From Prinia subflava (taxonomy: Eukaryota; Chordata; Aves; Passeriformes; Cisticolidae), in NCBI RefSeq assembly GCF_021018805.1, contig NC_086249.1, positions 78,456,472-78,520,471 of the forward strand: a stretch of 64,000 nt of DNA, written 5' to 3'. This document shows, one piece after another, positions 13,141-24,747 of the stretch. The position numbers and the translations under genes were made by a program. Position 1 is the first letter of the stretch. Each line of letters begins with the position of its first letter. Below the pieces are notes generated by a model. That model made no database searches. It was not told the DNA's origin and was given only the letters and a program-made list of their open reading frames with translations.

Positions 13141-16100
13141 ACACTGTTACGTGTGTTGTCATTTAGTTGAACAGTTTAACCTCACTGTATATCAGAATTT
13201 CACAAGAAGACACAGTTGATTCTATAGAAATAATGAACTGCAAGGTTCACAGGACACGTAGTACTCAATGTTGACAGCAGTACAGAGAAGTTCATACTGA
13301 TCAACCTAACAATTAGTCCTTTAACTTTATTGGCACTGAATTGAAAATAAGAGAGATATTCAGTATCAGTCAGGAGGCACTGGAAGTGGAAGGAAATAGA
13401 CATATGGACCTCTTCATAAATCCTAGCATCTTCATCTCCACAAAGAACTGTTGTCTTAATCCACACATTTTGTGCTTAATTTATCTGGAATATGTTCGGC
13501 AAATTAGTGAGGTCTGAGGTCTAACAGAATGATCTATTTTTAACAGAATTTCTTTTTTTCCTCAATTGCTCTGTTTTGCAGCATCCTTCTCTCCAATGTC
13601 TGTAGAAAACAGTCTATTAGTAAAAGAAACAAAACTGTATTTACAATGTCATCAAGTATTATATCAGTTAAGTCAACACAATTATGGTTATAACATAGGG
13701 AACTGCCAGAGAAAAGCAGTCCACTTATTTACTACTAAATTTGTTGATTCAGTGAATGCTGAAGCTGTTCATTAATTGTTCAGCATAATATTTGTTGTGT
13801 ACTCTGGAATATGTCTGAGAGAAGGCAGATACAGGAAAGAAATAACAAAACTGAATGTAACTGATTCTCCAAAACATTTTAATTCTAAATATAATTTTTC
13901 ACTGGAAACCAGGTACACGTGAAAATTGTGTTTTTTACATGATTTGCCTATACAGAAATGATTCTTCATAATTTTATCTGAGGTCAAATGTTCTTCTGTA
14001 TATTTTATTATTCTTTCTATATCTTACCTTTCAAAACCCCTGTGGTTCATCTATCAGTAATTATTCCAAATCTCTCAACTCCTCTTCATCTCACTTGAAG
14101 AAATCCACCAATTTTTCCCAAAGTTCTTTTCATTCTCTAAAACAAAAGGTTTGGATTAAAGAAAGCCATAGGCAGTAGATGTTCTGTCCTTGACCGTGAT
14201 TTCATGTGGATTGTTCCATAATTAGGACCTCTCCTGAGTTGAGTCAGCACTCCCCTGCTGCTGCTCCCACATGCAGTTTACCATTGTATCTCTAGACCAT
14301 TTTCCAGACCCTCATTTTAGCCCAAGAGTGATAGCAGGGCTGCAGTCTGAGGTGGGTGAGCATACTGCTGCACAGTTTCACCAGTACCTCTTGGTATTTA
14401 GAGGGGGCAGTTTATCATGCTCTGTCTGATCTGAGTTGCTGTTTCCAGGCAAAAGCAGTACCCTCAAGCAGAGCCTGAATCCCCAGAAGCTTAGTCTGGG
14501 CTGATACTCTGGCCAAGAAATCAGACACCATGCATTCCTTTCCTAATCCTACAGGTTGGATCCCTCTTTGGTCCCTTACCAAAGAGAGATTTAGAACAAT
14601 ACTTACACACCAAGGTGATTTTGTATTTTTTGAAACATTCATAAATTCTCTGAACTTTCTCTATTTTGTAAAATATCCCTGAGTGTAGTATACTGTACAT
14701 TGATTTTAATAAGCATTCTCTACAGACCAATATGTATAATGTTGGAAATGGTATAATACAATTTTCCTCTACTGAAATGCTACAGAAAATTGCGCATTTT
14801 ATACTGACATGTGCCACATCAATAATACAGTTTTTATATCTTATTTGTAGCTATTGATCTCAACAACATAATGAAAAATTGATTGCAATGAAGTGTACTA
14901 CTTCTTAAGTGTAAATTTCAATGTCAAATTATTTTTATCTATGCTTCCCAATTATAGACGAAGCTTATACATTTATATATGTTTGCTTTTACAAAACTCT
15001 GGATCAGTAAATTAGATATGACAAGAATCTACTAGGTCAATAGAAACCTTGTTGCTCTCACTAAAATATGATTCCAAAATTAAATACACTAGTTCCCTTT
15101 CTTCATTATAGAAAGAATTAAAGTTTCTGTATATGGTATCACCTTCCCGGGCAATTTAACAATTTGATATAGGGTCCTAAATCTTAAGGGGATATGGGCA
15201 CACAAAGTATTTTATTGTGTAGGAAAACACTGAAATTCATGCTCTCACTCTGGAACCTACATGGTAAAGTGAAAAAGAAACAGCATATTCTTTTGTTATC
15301 TCTGGAGACCTTATTATTTTTGAAGAAAATGTTCATGTTTGGGAAAACCTTATGTTATTAGAACTGACAAAAAATGTGAATGGTTTCCATACTGGGCAAA
15401 GGGAAGGCATTGTATTCTATTTTCAGCACTATAAAGACAGTGTAACTCTATTTCTGCACCTCCCTCCTACCCCTTTGAGAAGATCAGGCTGGGAAATACA
15501 GACTATTCTTCTACTTGGTCACAAGCAGAGGATACCTCCAGGGAAAGATCCCTTACTCATTCTGCTTTTTGGGGACTGGAGCACTTAGCGCAAAGTTACT
15601 TCTTCTCACAGAACCGCTTAGAAAAACTGCAAAACCATTTTTGAATTAATTAAAAACACTGCATATTTCATAATCAAGCAAAGAGTTAGGTGTCCATCTA
15701 AGCCAATCTGCCTGGTTTCTTCCACTTGGTGAATAGGCGTGGTAACTTCTGAGGTAGTAAAACTCATCTCTTCCTAAGGTGGTGAGATTGATCAACCTTT
15801 CAAAGTGTCTGTCTCTTTGCATTGATGACACAGGCAGCAGAGAGGGTTACTCCAGACCATTAGTCTTTAGGGTCTGTGGCTGGAGAGGGAGGACCTCAAA
15901 GGGTCGTATAGTGGTAAGTAAATGTTGGCTTGCAATGATGCCATAGCATTTTTCAACTGCTGTAACACAGTTAATTAGTTCAGTTGTCTTACTGTCATGA
16001 AGGTACATTTTGGAAATGTTTGTAGGACTTCAGGTGCAAAAAGGACATGAGTGGTTTTGGGTGTTTTCTTGATATCACTCAATAGTGTCTGAGTTCTTCA

Positions 16101-16431
16101 GTTTCTCAGTACAGAAAGAGAAGTGTCTTCTCAAGATGGCTGTAAGAGTAATGCTGAGTGGCAAATGAAGGGGGCAAATAATTTACAGCAATCTGTCTTT
16201 TTTAGCTCTGCCAATAAAAGGAACTTGCCGAATACCTGGAGATCATCTCAGTCATAATCTAGTGTTCAAGATCTTTTTTTTACGTTTCTACAACATAAAC
16301 AATATCTCTTCTTCCATATCAATTTCTCTTAGAGGAGGTTTGCCTTCCTCAAAACAGGGTAGTTGGTTACTTTTGCTGTGACCAGTTGCTGAAAAGGGAG
16401 GAATAAAAAGCCATTTCACATGCTGCAGTAC
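13141..16431. other. Unique DNA, no firm gene
   Basis: A pyrimidine tract ends in TTTTGCAG at 13574-13581, followed by 64 open codons (from 13582) to a TAA at 13773-13775. This is a plausible acceptor plus terminal-exon pattern but has no recognised protein. At 14220-14560 the sequence is less AT-rich and may be a decayed repeat I could not name. Otherwise nothing specific. Confidence 0.45.
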
Positions 16432-16775
16432 TGCTATGGTTTGTTTTTGCTTGTTCTATGATCTATTCCTATGTTCCCCCTCCCTGATGGGTTTCTACCC
16501 TAGTTTGTACTATCCCTTTACATATCAATCTTCCCTCACCACTCCTTCCCAACTACAAGCCTCCTTGTCAACCCTCCTGTCTCCTCCCTGATCCCCTGTC
16601 TGACACTCAGCCCCTTCTCTTCTCCTTCCAGAAGGTTCCAGGAGAGCCGTCGAGTGATAGGCTGAGGGTCGGGGACCCCTCCCTCACCTACTTTATTTGG
16701 TATTCCTCGGTTGTCAATCCTGTGTTGTATCCACTCCCTCGTTTCACCCATTGGCAGATGGACTTTCCCCTCCCC

Positions 16776-16780
16776 TATAA
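16776..16780 (+). promoter_or_regulatory. LTR TATA box
   Basis: TATAA sits about 92 bases upstream of the AATAAA signal inside the solo LTR, preceded by C/T-rich U3 and GGACTTTCCC. The expected cap site is 25-30 bases downstream, around 16803-16810. Whether it is active cannot be told from sequence. Confidence 0.55.
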
Positions 16781-16867
16781 CCTCCCCTGAATAAGAGGGC
16801 TTGTTGAGCCCTTGTTCAGGGCTCTTCTGAGTTTGTGAGCTGTGAGTTAGAAGTTCCCTAGAGCTTC

Positions 16868-16873
16868 AATAAA
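16868..16873 (+). terminator. LTR polyadenylation signal AATAAA
   Basis: A canonical AATAAA lies in the predicted R region, followed within about 45 bases by T/C-rich sequence (CTCTCTCTTCC) that could serve as the downstream element. In a solo LTR it could end transcripts arriving from upstream. Confidence 0.55.
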
Positions 16874-17041
16874 AGCTTGGACTGCTGCACCTTCGAAGAG
16901 TCCTCTCTCTTCCTTCACCTTCTCCAGACCTGCCCTTCCTGCAACACGGGGTGACACCCGTAGCTGCCCCTTGGGCACTGAGGAGTGTCCCCAGCCGACC
17001 AGGGGTCTGGAGCACGCAAGGAAGGTCCAGTGTTACAGTAC

Positions 17042-19094
17042 AAAGAATTTTCTCATCTATTTGGGCTTTGTACCCCTCCAAACAAAAGGTTTGTCAGTTA
17101 GGACACCAACAGTACTGCTCTCCTATAAAGAGTGTTTCGTTTTCATAAAGGTTGAATTCATGCTGAAGTCTGTTTCATAGTAGTAGTATTTATAAGGTCT
17201 CCTCCTGTTCAGCTGCTTATGTTCAAGACACTTTTTGACATTTGATCCTATCCAACTTTCAAATTTGGTTTATATATGTCATGAGCTCAAAATTGATTGG
17301 AAATCAGTTTGAAAGTATGACTTGAACATGGTGGCCATGGTTTGCAGGAAGGGCCTGCATAAATATCTGGTCTGAAATGATGAAAGCTATTTTCCCCCTT
17401 CACTGCACAAGCCAAATTTTACAAGCTGACACTGATGAAGTGACCATGCTCTCCCATGCTAGACAGGTATTCACTTTGACCCTGTCCTCAGGCAGGCAGT
17501 TGGTCCACAACTGTAGGATATGCTGACAAAGAAAATGTCAAGCACTATTTCAATAAAGGCTGGCTTTTATTGTTTCCATGCATTTGTTTGAGAATGGAGT
17601 TTTACAACTTTGCAAATTTACTTCAAGACATACTGAAGATAAGGTCCTGAGAATTTGCATATTTCATAGCTGATTTTTAAATACAGCCCACATAGGAACT
17701 TAAAAGCAATGCACATCTTTAAAGAGAAAATGGTACTCTTACCAATTAGATAATTATTGTTATTAAGTTACGGACTAGCAATCAATGAATGCTTCAGTGA
17801 CAGCTGGACTACATGAAGGATGCAGAGCATACCCATGTAGAAAGAGAACTTTTGCATGCTACTTAGAGTCCTGTTCTTCATTTAATTCCAGGACATGAAT
17901 ATTCTTTGTGCACCTAAAAATCTTCCCAAGAAGTTAATCTGAGCTGTATCACCACCCACAAATACATCAGCCAACAGAGAAAACTCAAAATAAAGTACAA
18001 TAATCATATAGTGAAAGCTAAGATAATTTTCACATGACTCTTTGAAACCTAAGTGTGTCATACTGAGACCAGGCTGAACAGTATTTTCATCACCCTAATT
18101 AACTTACTGATGTTTCAAAGCAAAGAGCATGTCAACACAGCTGTACAAGGGATGAGCACGCCTGAGTAGTTGAAAGAACTATAAATATTAAAACTTATTA
18201 AACTGAGGTGGAAACTGGAAAGCTCCAGAAAAAGGCCAAGGAAAAACCACTAGACTTAACTGAGGGAGGTGTCTTTTGCACTATTGACAGAGGGAGGCCT
18301 AGAAAATACCTAAAGCAAAATAAAAGCAAACTATCAAATAGTGAAATAACTGTTAAGATAACAGATGTGATGAAATCATGTTTGTAAGAAGGTAATTATT
18401 TAAATGAATGTTCCTAATAAAGGAAGTTTAAAAACAGCTATATTTTATTCTTTATTATTTATTATCTAAGGCAATTTACTAGCAAACTGAATCTTTCAAG
18501 AGAGCTGGCATTGGTGTCCTGCATTACTTGATCAACTGAGACCAACCAAAGCCCAGCCACAAGGCCAGTGAATGCAGCATTCAGGTCCTCTGAGAGGACT
18601 CTCGCCCATGTGAGAGAAAAAGAAATAAGGAAAATTATCCAAACCCTGTTAAATTCATGGTAAACACTGCCAAAGAGAAAAGACCTGCTAGTTTATGTTT
18701 CTGAGAGAAAGTCTCATTTTAACTTTCTTAGATAATAGTAATGATAATATGTTACATGACATCTCAAACTTTCTATTGTATGTCAAAAGCTAGTGACATA
18801 GTGACCTGCTAGAAGGGATATAAAATGTGTTGCCTTCACATCATCAGATTATTTAGAGCTCAGTTCTCAATAAAAATAGAAAAAATATGTAGACCATTAC
18901 TCTGACTATTTCATCCCCAGAAAATATATTTGGCGTAAGATGCCGAAGAATTCAATTCCCTGTTCCCAGATCTTTAATGGGGGAAAAAAAATGTAACCTA
19001 ATTCCTACTAAACAAAATCAAAGCTTTGTTGATGTTTTGGATTACTGGCCATAGTACTGAGAAGTCTAAAGACGTTTTTTTAGCCTTCAAGAAA
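17042..19094. other. AT-rich unique DNA, no gene seen
   Basis: No gene, RNA gene or clear repeat. A short imperfect hairpin (GTCCTCT-GAG-AGAGGAC) lies near 18585-18601. Short frames on both strands match nothing I recognise. Confidence 0.5.
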
Positions 19095-19280
19095 TACGTG
19101 GGAAAAGTTCACCAGAGGAGTTTTTGAATATCCTTCCCTAGAGATATTCAAATGCTGTCTGGACACAAGTCTATGCAATATGCTCTAGAGGACCCTGCTT
19201 GAGCAGAGAGGTTGGACTAGATGATCTCCAATGGTTCCTTCCTAACTCACCCATTCTGTGATTCTGTGTGATTCTGTGTA
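19095..19280 (+). mobile_element. CR1 LINE 3' end
   Basis: The 3' part of an avian CR1: GATATTCAAATGCTGTCTGG, GAGGTTGGACTAGATGATCTC and CCTAACTCACCCATTCTGTG, ending in the tail ATTCTGTG with repeated GATTCTGTGT units to about 19280. That octamer tail is a hallmark of CR1. The element is a short 5'-truncated copy with no reverse transcriptase. The 5' boundary is placed where the CR1-like wording begins and may be off by some tens of bases. Confidence 0.93.
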
Positions 19281-19439
19281 ATCAGAATACTCTCAGTGTC
19301 CGATGGAGCAAGAAAGAGAAGGAATAACTGCTTTGTTAACTGTGATTTGATTCAAACTTTTGAGTTAGACATTTCAATTGGTTGTTTTTCATTCTTTCCG
19401 TGAATCCTTTTCAGTCCCTAATGAGTATATTTACAACAA

Positions 19440-19990
19440 CAAATTAAAAAAACAGTTAGAGGGAGTGCACCAGCTAGCAGTGACGACTAGACCAGCATTT
19501 TGCACAATTAGGCAGACTGTGCATTGCTAATATGGTTGTTTATTGCACCATTTTACACAGATAACCACAGGGCCTGGCTGCAATGTTTTGAATGTAGCTG
19601 GGCTTCCTCCTGCTTTTGTAATAGAAGCAGTTAATCCATCCATGAATTGATACAGCTCAAGCCGAGTCAGTGGCATAGTAAGACTGAGAACATTATATTG
19701 TGCTGACTGAACAATCTGAAGGATTGTTTATCCAACATGGGTAACCAGTAGTTACAGCAGAGTTAGTCTACACCAAATACCAGCCTGTATGGCCAAGGGA
19801 TGGTAAGTTTTAAAAACGATCCTATTGGTCACAAAGAGCTTCTCGATAGGTATTTGAGACTAGACACATCATTATACCTATGCTTTTAGAAGCTGCATGC
19901 AGGCCTTAATAAAGCGTGCTAATAAGACTTGATTTGACATATGCATGACATTTCTAGGTTGCAAGATGGAAGTAAAATGTTATTTTTCAC
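19440..19990. promoter_or_regulatory. Candidate conserved non-coding block
   Basis: A long repeat-free stretch of evenly mixed composition between AT-rich flanks. It contains many homeobox-type (TAAT, ATTA), SOX-like (ATTGT) and E-box-like words and scattered CpGs (GTGACGAC, AAGCCGAG, CTCGATAGG). No coding frame longer than chance is present. The texture is that of a deeply conserved developmental enhancer, but this is inference only. Confidence 0.3.
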
Positions 19991-21044
19991 TGGCCTTGCC
20001 TTTAATGTTCACTGATGTAATCTATACACCTTGGAAAGAGTTCTATTATGTTCTCTGCTGTTTTCACAGTACCAAGGAAGCATTTTGGCATCTCTGATTC
20101 CCACTGACTTAGTAAATCACTCAGCAATCATTTTGCTGTTTGTCTTTCCACATCAACATAAGTAGCAGGATAAGAGAAATGTAACAAGTTTCCAGTTTTA
20201 GGTTGTACATATAGGACTTGGTGAAAATGATTTCTGTTCTCTCTTGCTCCAAACAATCTTTAGAAGAGGGTTGCCTGTACTGGTTGTGGGACTGTGTTTA
20301 ACTATGGAAGGAAGCATTCAATGATTTTGTAGTTGTATATCTGACAATATTGAATTTAATTTAACTTGGGGAAATAGGAAGTCACATAATGACCTTCTAT
20401 CCTTATCCTTTATCTGTCAAACCGGACTAAAATGTCTTCCTGCTTCACAGCATGCTACAAAAATCTAATCCATATTTTACAGGTCTTTTAGCTGAACTTC
20501 CTACTTTTACTACTAGAATTTCAGATCTCTCTTCACTTGTCCATTAACTGTCTTGGTGTCATATATTTTAATGTAGCAAATGCCATGCATTTGCATGCCA
20601 TGTCCAAGAAAATAGACATTGTATTAAGGCAGCTGGGAAATGTGACCTAATGTGTATTGGAACACCTGGGAGTCTCTGAAGCTCTTGCAACTCAAAACCA
20701 CTTTTTCCTCCCCTTGGGAATTCTCTTTAGCACCATTTTGTTTAGTTTATAGAAATTCAAGTTTCCTCAAAGTAGTATTTATTTGTATAAACTATATACC
20801 ATATGTCTGCAACCACAAAGCATATAAAGTATTTTGTTGCCAATGTGACCCTGATGGTTTCAACAATTATAAACTGAAGCAGGTCTGTTTACACAAGGCT
20901 TTAGTGTTAAACTATATGCAAACATAACTATGTGGACTCAGAGTCTCTAAGACAGACACATCCATTTTCACAAATATTCCAGCAAATGAAATCTTGGAAC
21001 TTGTAATCTACTAAGTATAGCACAAAGAACATGAAAATCACGAT
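19991..21044. other. Unique DNA, no gene seen
   Basis: Nothing recognised. A 91-codon frame at 20652-20927 is Cys- and aromatic-rich without a domain and lacks splice signals, so it is not called. Confidence 0.5.
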
Positions 21045-21165
21045 GCAGTAGTACTTAGCACTTATATATAGCACTTTACATCTTCAAAGTACTGTGCTAA
21101 CAATATCTAATTAATCCTCCTCAACTAATTAATCCTTTCCAAATCAGGAAGCTGAGACACATTAA
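21045..21165 (-). mobile_element. MIR-like SINE fragment, reverse orientation
   Basis: Read on the plus strand this has GCACTTTACATCTTCAAAG, then AATTAATCCTC, then CAAATCAGGAAGCTGAGACAC. These correspond to the reverse complement of the MIR/L2-type 3' end and core (TTTACAGATGAGGAAACTGAGGC). MIR is an ancient tRNA-derived amniote SINE that survives in birds in low copy number. The copy is fragmentary and heavily mutated, with uncertain limits, and L2 itself is an alternative. Confidence 0.55.
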
Positions 21166-24100
21166 TTACAATTATTATTTATGTACTTATATAGCACCAT
21201 AGGTGAGCATGCCACTGTGCAGACTTATAGACCAGTCCCTCACTATTATAAGCAACTAAAATTTGTCTTTAATACTAGTAGGAGAAACTTTGAGGCATGC
21301 AATATTAGTAGGGAAGACTTTCCCTGGAAAAGTTTACAGTTGTGCACCAGATTCTGCCATCAGATTTTTTTATAAGAAAAAGAGGTAAAAGACAGTTGGA
21401 TATAAAGAGCTATGTTGCCATCTTGGTTTTCATGATTTTTAAAAATTTTTTTTAACAAAAAAACTTTTCGTGTATGAATTTGTTTTCAAGTAACTCAGAA
21501 TATGTCCAAGCCTTTCAGCTCATGAATTATCAACGGCATCAACTATTACCAGTGGTATATATGATGTTGTTAGATTCTTATGTTGTGCATCTTATCCATT
21601 ATGAAGGATGGAGAAGATCCTGAAATAATGAATGGCTCCATTTTGTGGATAAAATATCTAAATACTTATATTTACAATTCCTGTATAAAAGGTAGTTTCA
21701 ATTGTCTCAGATTTTGGGTTATTGTACAGAAGGCCTTGTTTTATTCATGGGGATAATTTCTCAGGCCAGTACAAAAAAAGAGTTTATAAGAGATATTATT
21801 AATCATTAGGTTAAAAATTACTTAATCTCTAGCACTAGTTCTTTAGTAGGAGTAAGTCTAAAATTAATGATACCCTGGTTCTCAGCCCTTAGATGAAAGA
21901 ATATTATGGGGAAAATACAGAATATTTTAATAATGATCAGAGTGTGACCTATATGCCAATTCAGCTTGTATCATATCCAGACAGTCCTTGTTAATAGCAG
22001 GACACCATGCCAAGAAATTCAAGGCCTTTGTGAGGAATAAGCTCCAGTAACCAAGACTTACTCAGACAAAATAATTGTTAGCAACTTGCAAGCTGGTTCA
22101 AATCTGAGCAGATTGCTTCTTGTAGAGCAATAGGTTGCTCCATTAAACACAGACAAACATAGGACAATCTCCCTTCAATGTTTTATGGTTGGTCTAGAAA
22201 TATCTTCAGAAACAGACAGAAAAATGCATGTAATGGAAAGTATTTTTCAGTCTGAATATATGTGCTTTTATCATATCCTATGATACTTGCTGCGTTTTAA
22301 TCTCAGACTTCAAGTCTATATTTGATGTTGTTCTATGAAATTCTTCACATCAAGTGGATGGAATAAATCTTCTCTTTAAGAATTTCCTAGACTGAGGGCC
22401 TTAGAAAGTATATGGCTCAGTCCTCAGAGAAGAAGTTGTAGCAAAAAAACAAAATTGGAAAAAGTTTGGATTTTATGTCTGTGTATTGTATATTCACTAT
22501 TCTAAAATATTCAGTGCAGTTCTTCTTCTGACAAAAATTCAGAAACCATATATTTTGATTATAGATGAATGGGATTCAGCTTTTGATCCAATTTGCTTAG
22601 CTGTGACTAGATATACTGCTTCTATGTTATAGCTCTTGAGAAAAAGTGAAGAACACGTTTTGTCTGGTTTTTTCCTCACAGTTGAAACTGTAAGGGTTAT
22701 TTAGGTAAGGAGAAGGTAATTTCCTGAATTGGCATTTGTCCAATACATGTGGCTTGACCTCCCTCTAATGAAGATTTGTTTATTTAAAGTAGCAGGCCAC
22801 AATCAAAGACAGAGTATATTTTCAGAGAAGGAGGTGAGGAAGTGAAAACAGGGAGCAACAATAAAGAATTCTAATCAGAAACAAAACACCTAAAAGTGTA
22901 TTGAAACAGTGTTCTGCAGTGCTTCAATAAAGGCCAGGCTGTTTTACCTAATGCAACTGGTACTTACAAGACAAATAATATGAGCTGACGCCAACCAGTC
23001 TCGTGTTTTCATTAGGATAAGCCATTATTGCAGAGTGCTTCAGATGTATTGAGTGACGGTGAACTTTCTACTCTCAGGGTGTAGTGGTGCTGTGCTTAGT
23101 CTTCCCATGGGCTCAGGCTCCCAGGCTTAAGCTTTGCTTTAGGTTTGTGCAGAATGCCCACCAAAGTGGTGCAGAAATGAGTACCAGTTTACTGAGGCTG
23201 GGATTAAGAGTTGCTGCTTACTTCTTTTCTGTGTGTTTCACTGGCTAGATAAGTCAGAATGCCTTAAGTATTAGAAGTGTAATTGGAAACTTAGAGCTGG
23301 ACTGAAGTTGACCTCTTCTCTAGGCTTCTAAAGCACCCAATTTTGGGAGAAAAAACCTCAATGCCTGCATTTTTACAGCTACTACTTTAAACTCCAGTGT
23401 TTCAACAGCCTCAGGTGAACCCTACCTTCCTCTGGCTTTTCATGGGCCTAATTCAAAGCTCATTGAGGCTTACACAAACTTTCTGAATGACTGAAAAAGC
23501 CAATGCTAAGGAATGCACAAATACTCTGTCCCCACTCCTCTGTCCCCAGGAGCTCAACATATAAATAATTTTATCATCATCTGAAATCCAAGTCCTTATT
23601 ATTTCCTTGAGTAAACAGTGTACCTGTATTACCACTATTGCACACCATTACTGATAATATTCGAATGTAAGAATTCTCACCAGTCCTCATCATTGATCAA
23701 ATTAATCTAGGTGTGAACTAATTATTGCTTTATTAAGTCTTCTGAAAGCAACCACCTACAGCAGGATGAATTTCTTTGCAAAAATCTGAATAAACTGAGA
23801 GACAGACACGAAAGGGAATGTTGAATGTGGAGGAGGGCAGGAACTGAGAGACAGCTTTACCACAGTCAGTGACTATAGCCAGGTATCTATCATGAATTTG
23901 GAGCAGTGTGTCTAATGAAATGTGGAAATGGAAGAATTGTATGGAGCATGGCTGGAGTCTGCAGAGGTCTGGAGGCTAAAGGAGTGTGCAAAACCAGATA
24001 TTGCACTGTGATGAAGGCTGCTGGTTGAAGGACAGATGCAGAAGACTGGGAGATGGAAAGAACAAGTGGCCAATTTAGAATTGTAAGCCACTACTGATTT

Positions 24101-24489
24101 ATCTAATTAAAGGGGACCTGAGGAACAATCAGAGAAGGAAGAAGTCCCTAGCCATATATTTAGGGTTATGTAAGATTGATGGAAAGAAAAGAAAAAGGCA
24201 CATGTACAAGTCAGCTATAACTTGTTCTTTAGACCAGCACAGTGTTATGTTTCAAGAGAAAATACCCGAAAGTGGACCTCTCTTGCCACAAGTCAAATGT
24301 CTGAGCGAAGACAATGCATTAATTTGAGAGGAGGATTTTATATCAATGAAGAAAGGAGAAATTATGAAAGAAAAGGAGTTTCTGAAGATTGGGTCTATTT
24401 TCTTTTTTTCATCTGTCAGTCATGAGCTGAAGATGAGAATTTTAAGAATATGTGAGCAAGGTGACCCTCTGAAGATGTCAAGTGGAAGC
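21166..24489. other. Unique DNA, no gene seen
   Basis: No gene recognised. At 22720-23080 there are repeat-free, motif-dense sentences (for example TGAGCTGACGCCAACCAG near 22981) that could be conserved non-coding DNA. The remainder is AT-rich with short frames only. Confidence 0.45.
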
Positions 24490-24618
24490 TGTGGTTTAAG
24501 TGGTTGCTTTCTGCTTCCTTTCCTCCCCTCTCCCTTCATCTCCATTCTTCCTTTTCTCCCCCTTCCTCCCTCTTCCCTTCTTGTCTTCCTTGTTTCCTTT
24601 CTCCTCCTCCCACTGTAG
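24490..24618 (+). repeat. Long pyrimidine tract ending in acceptor-like AG
   Basis: About 110 bases are almost purely C/T and end CACTGTAG at 24611-24618, just as the sequence changes to a purine-containing, GC-richer, CpG-bearing stretch. It could be a simple low-complexity tract. The abrupt AG boundary also resembles an unusually strong vertebrate 3' splice site. Frames translated through it (Pro/Leu/Ser-rich) are repeat artefacts. Confidence 0.8.
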
Positions 24619-24744
24619 GTTCACACTGTGGAGTTTTTGAACAGCATGGCAGCACATCATCAAAAGCAGCCGGCTCAGAGGCAGTGCTCAGGTCGTCCTC
24701 CCAGCCCGCGCCATGAAACCAGACAGTTCCTGTGCACTGCTTGC
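24619..24744 (+). other. Candidate terminal exon after the pyrimidine tract
   Basis: Directly after the acceptor-like AG, one frame stays open for 42 codons (starting Val-His-Thr-Val-Glu-Phe-Leu) to a TGA at 24745-24747. A second frame is also open for about 32 codons. The stretch is GC-richer than its flanks and contains CpGs (AGCCGG, GGTCGTC, CCCGCGCC). I do not recognise the peptide and see no good splice donor, so it might be a terminal or non-coding exon, or chance. Confidence 0.2.
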
Positions 24745-24747
24745 TGA

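Larger units (their letters stand above)
16432..17037 (+). mobile_element. Solo LTR of an endogenous retrovirus
   Basis: The segment starts TGCTATGG, ends GTGTTACA (TG...CA) and is flanked on both sides by GTAC, at 16428-16431 and 17038-17041, which fits a 4 bp target-site duplication. Inside are a TATAA at 16776-16780 and a polyadenylation signal AATAAA at 16868-16873, spaced as in a retroviral U3-R. GGACTTTCCC just upstream of the TATA resembles an NF-kB site. U3 is pyrimidine-rich. No gag, pol or env follows, so it is a recombined solo LTR. A 4 bp duplication is typical of gamma-like (class I) elements. About ten CpGs remain, which suggests a fairly recent insertion. The left end is the less certain boundary. 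Confidence 0.8.

Noticed and set aside
16868..17148. Possible internal retroviral sequence downstream of the LTR
   Set aside because: Text after the second GTAC is ordinary AT-rich DNA with no primer-binding site or gag-like frame, so the element is a solo LTR.
17540..17575. Shared phrase TTCAATAAAGGC with 22921-22935 as a possible repeat pair
   Set aside because: Similarity covers only about 12-15 bases and does not extend on either side.
24346..24618. 90-codon frame into the pyrimidine tract
   Set aside because: Its Pro/Leu/Ser-rich end is the C/T tract and its start has no supporting context.
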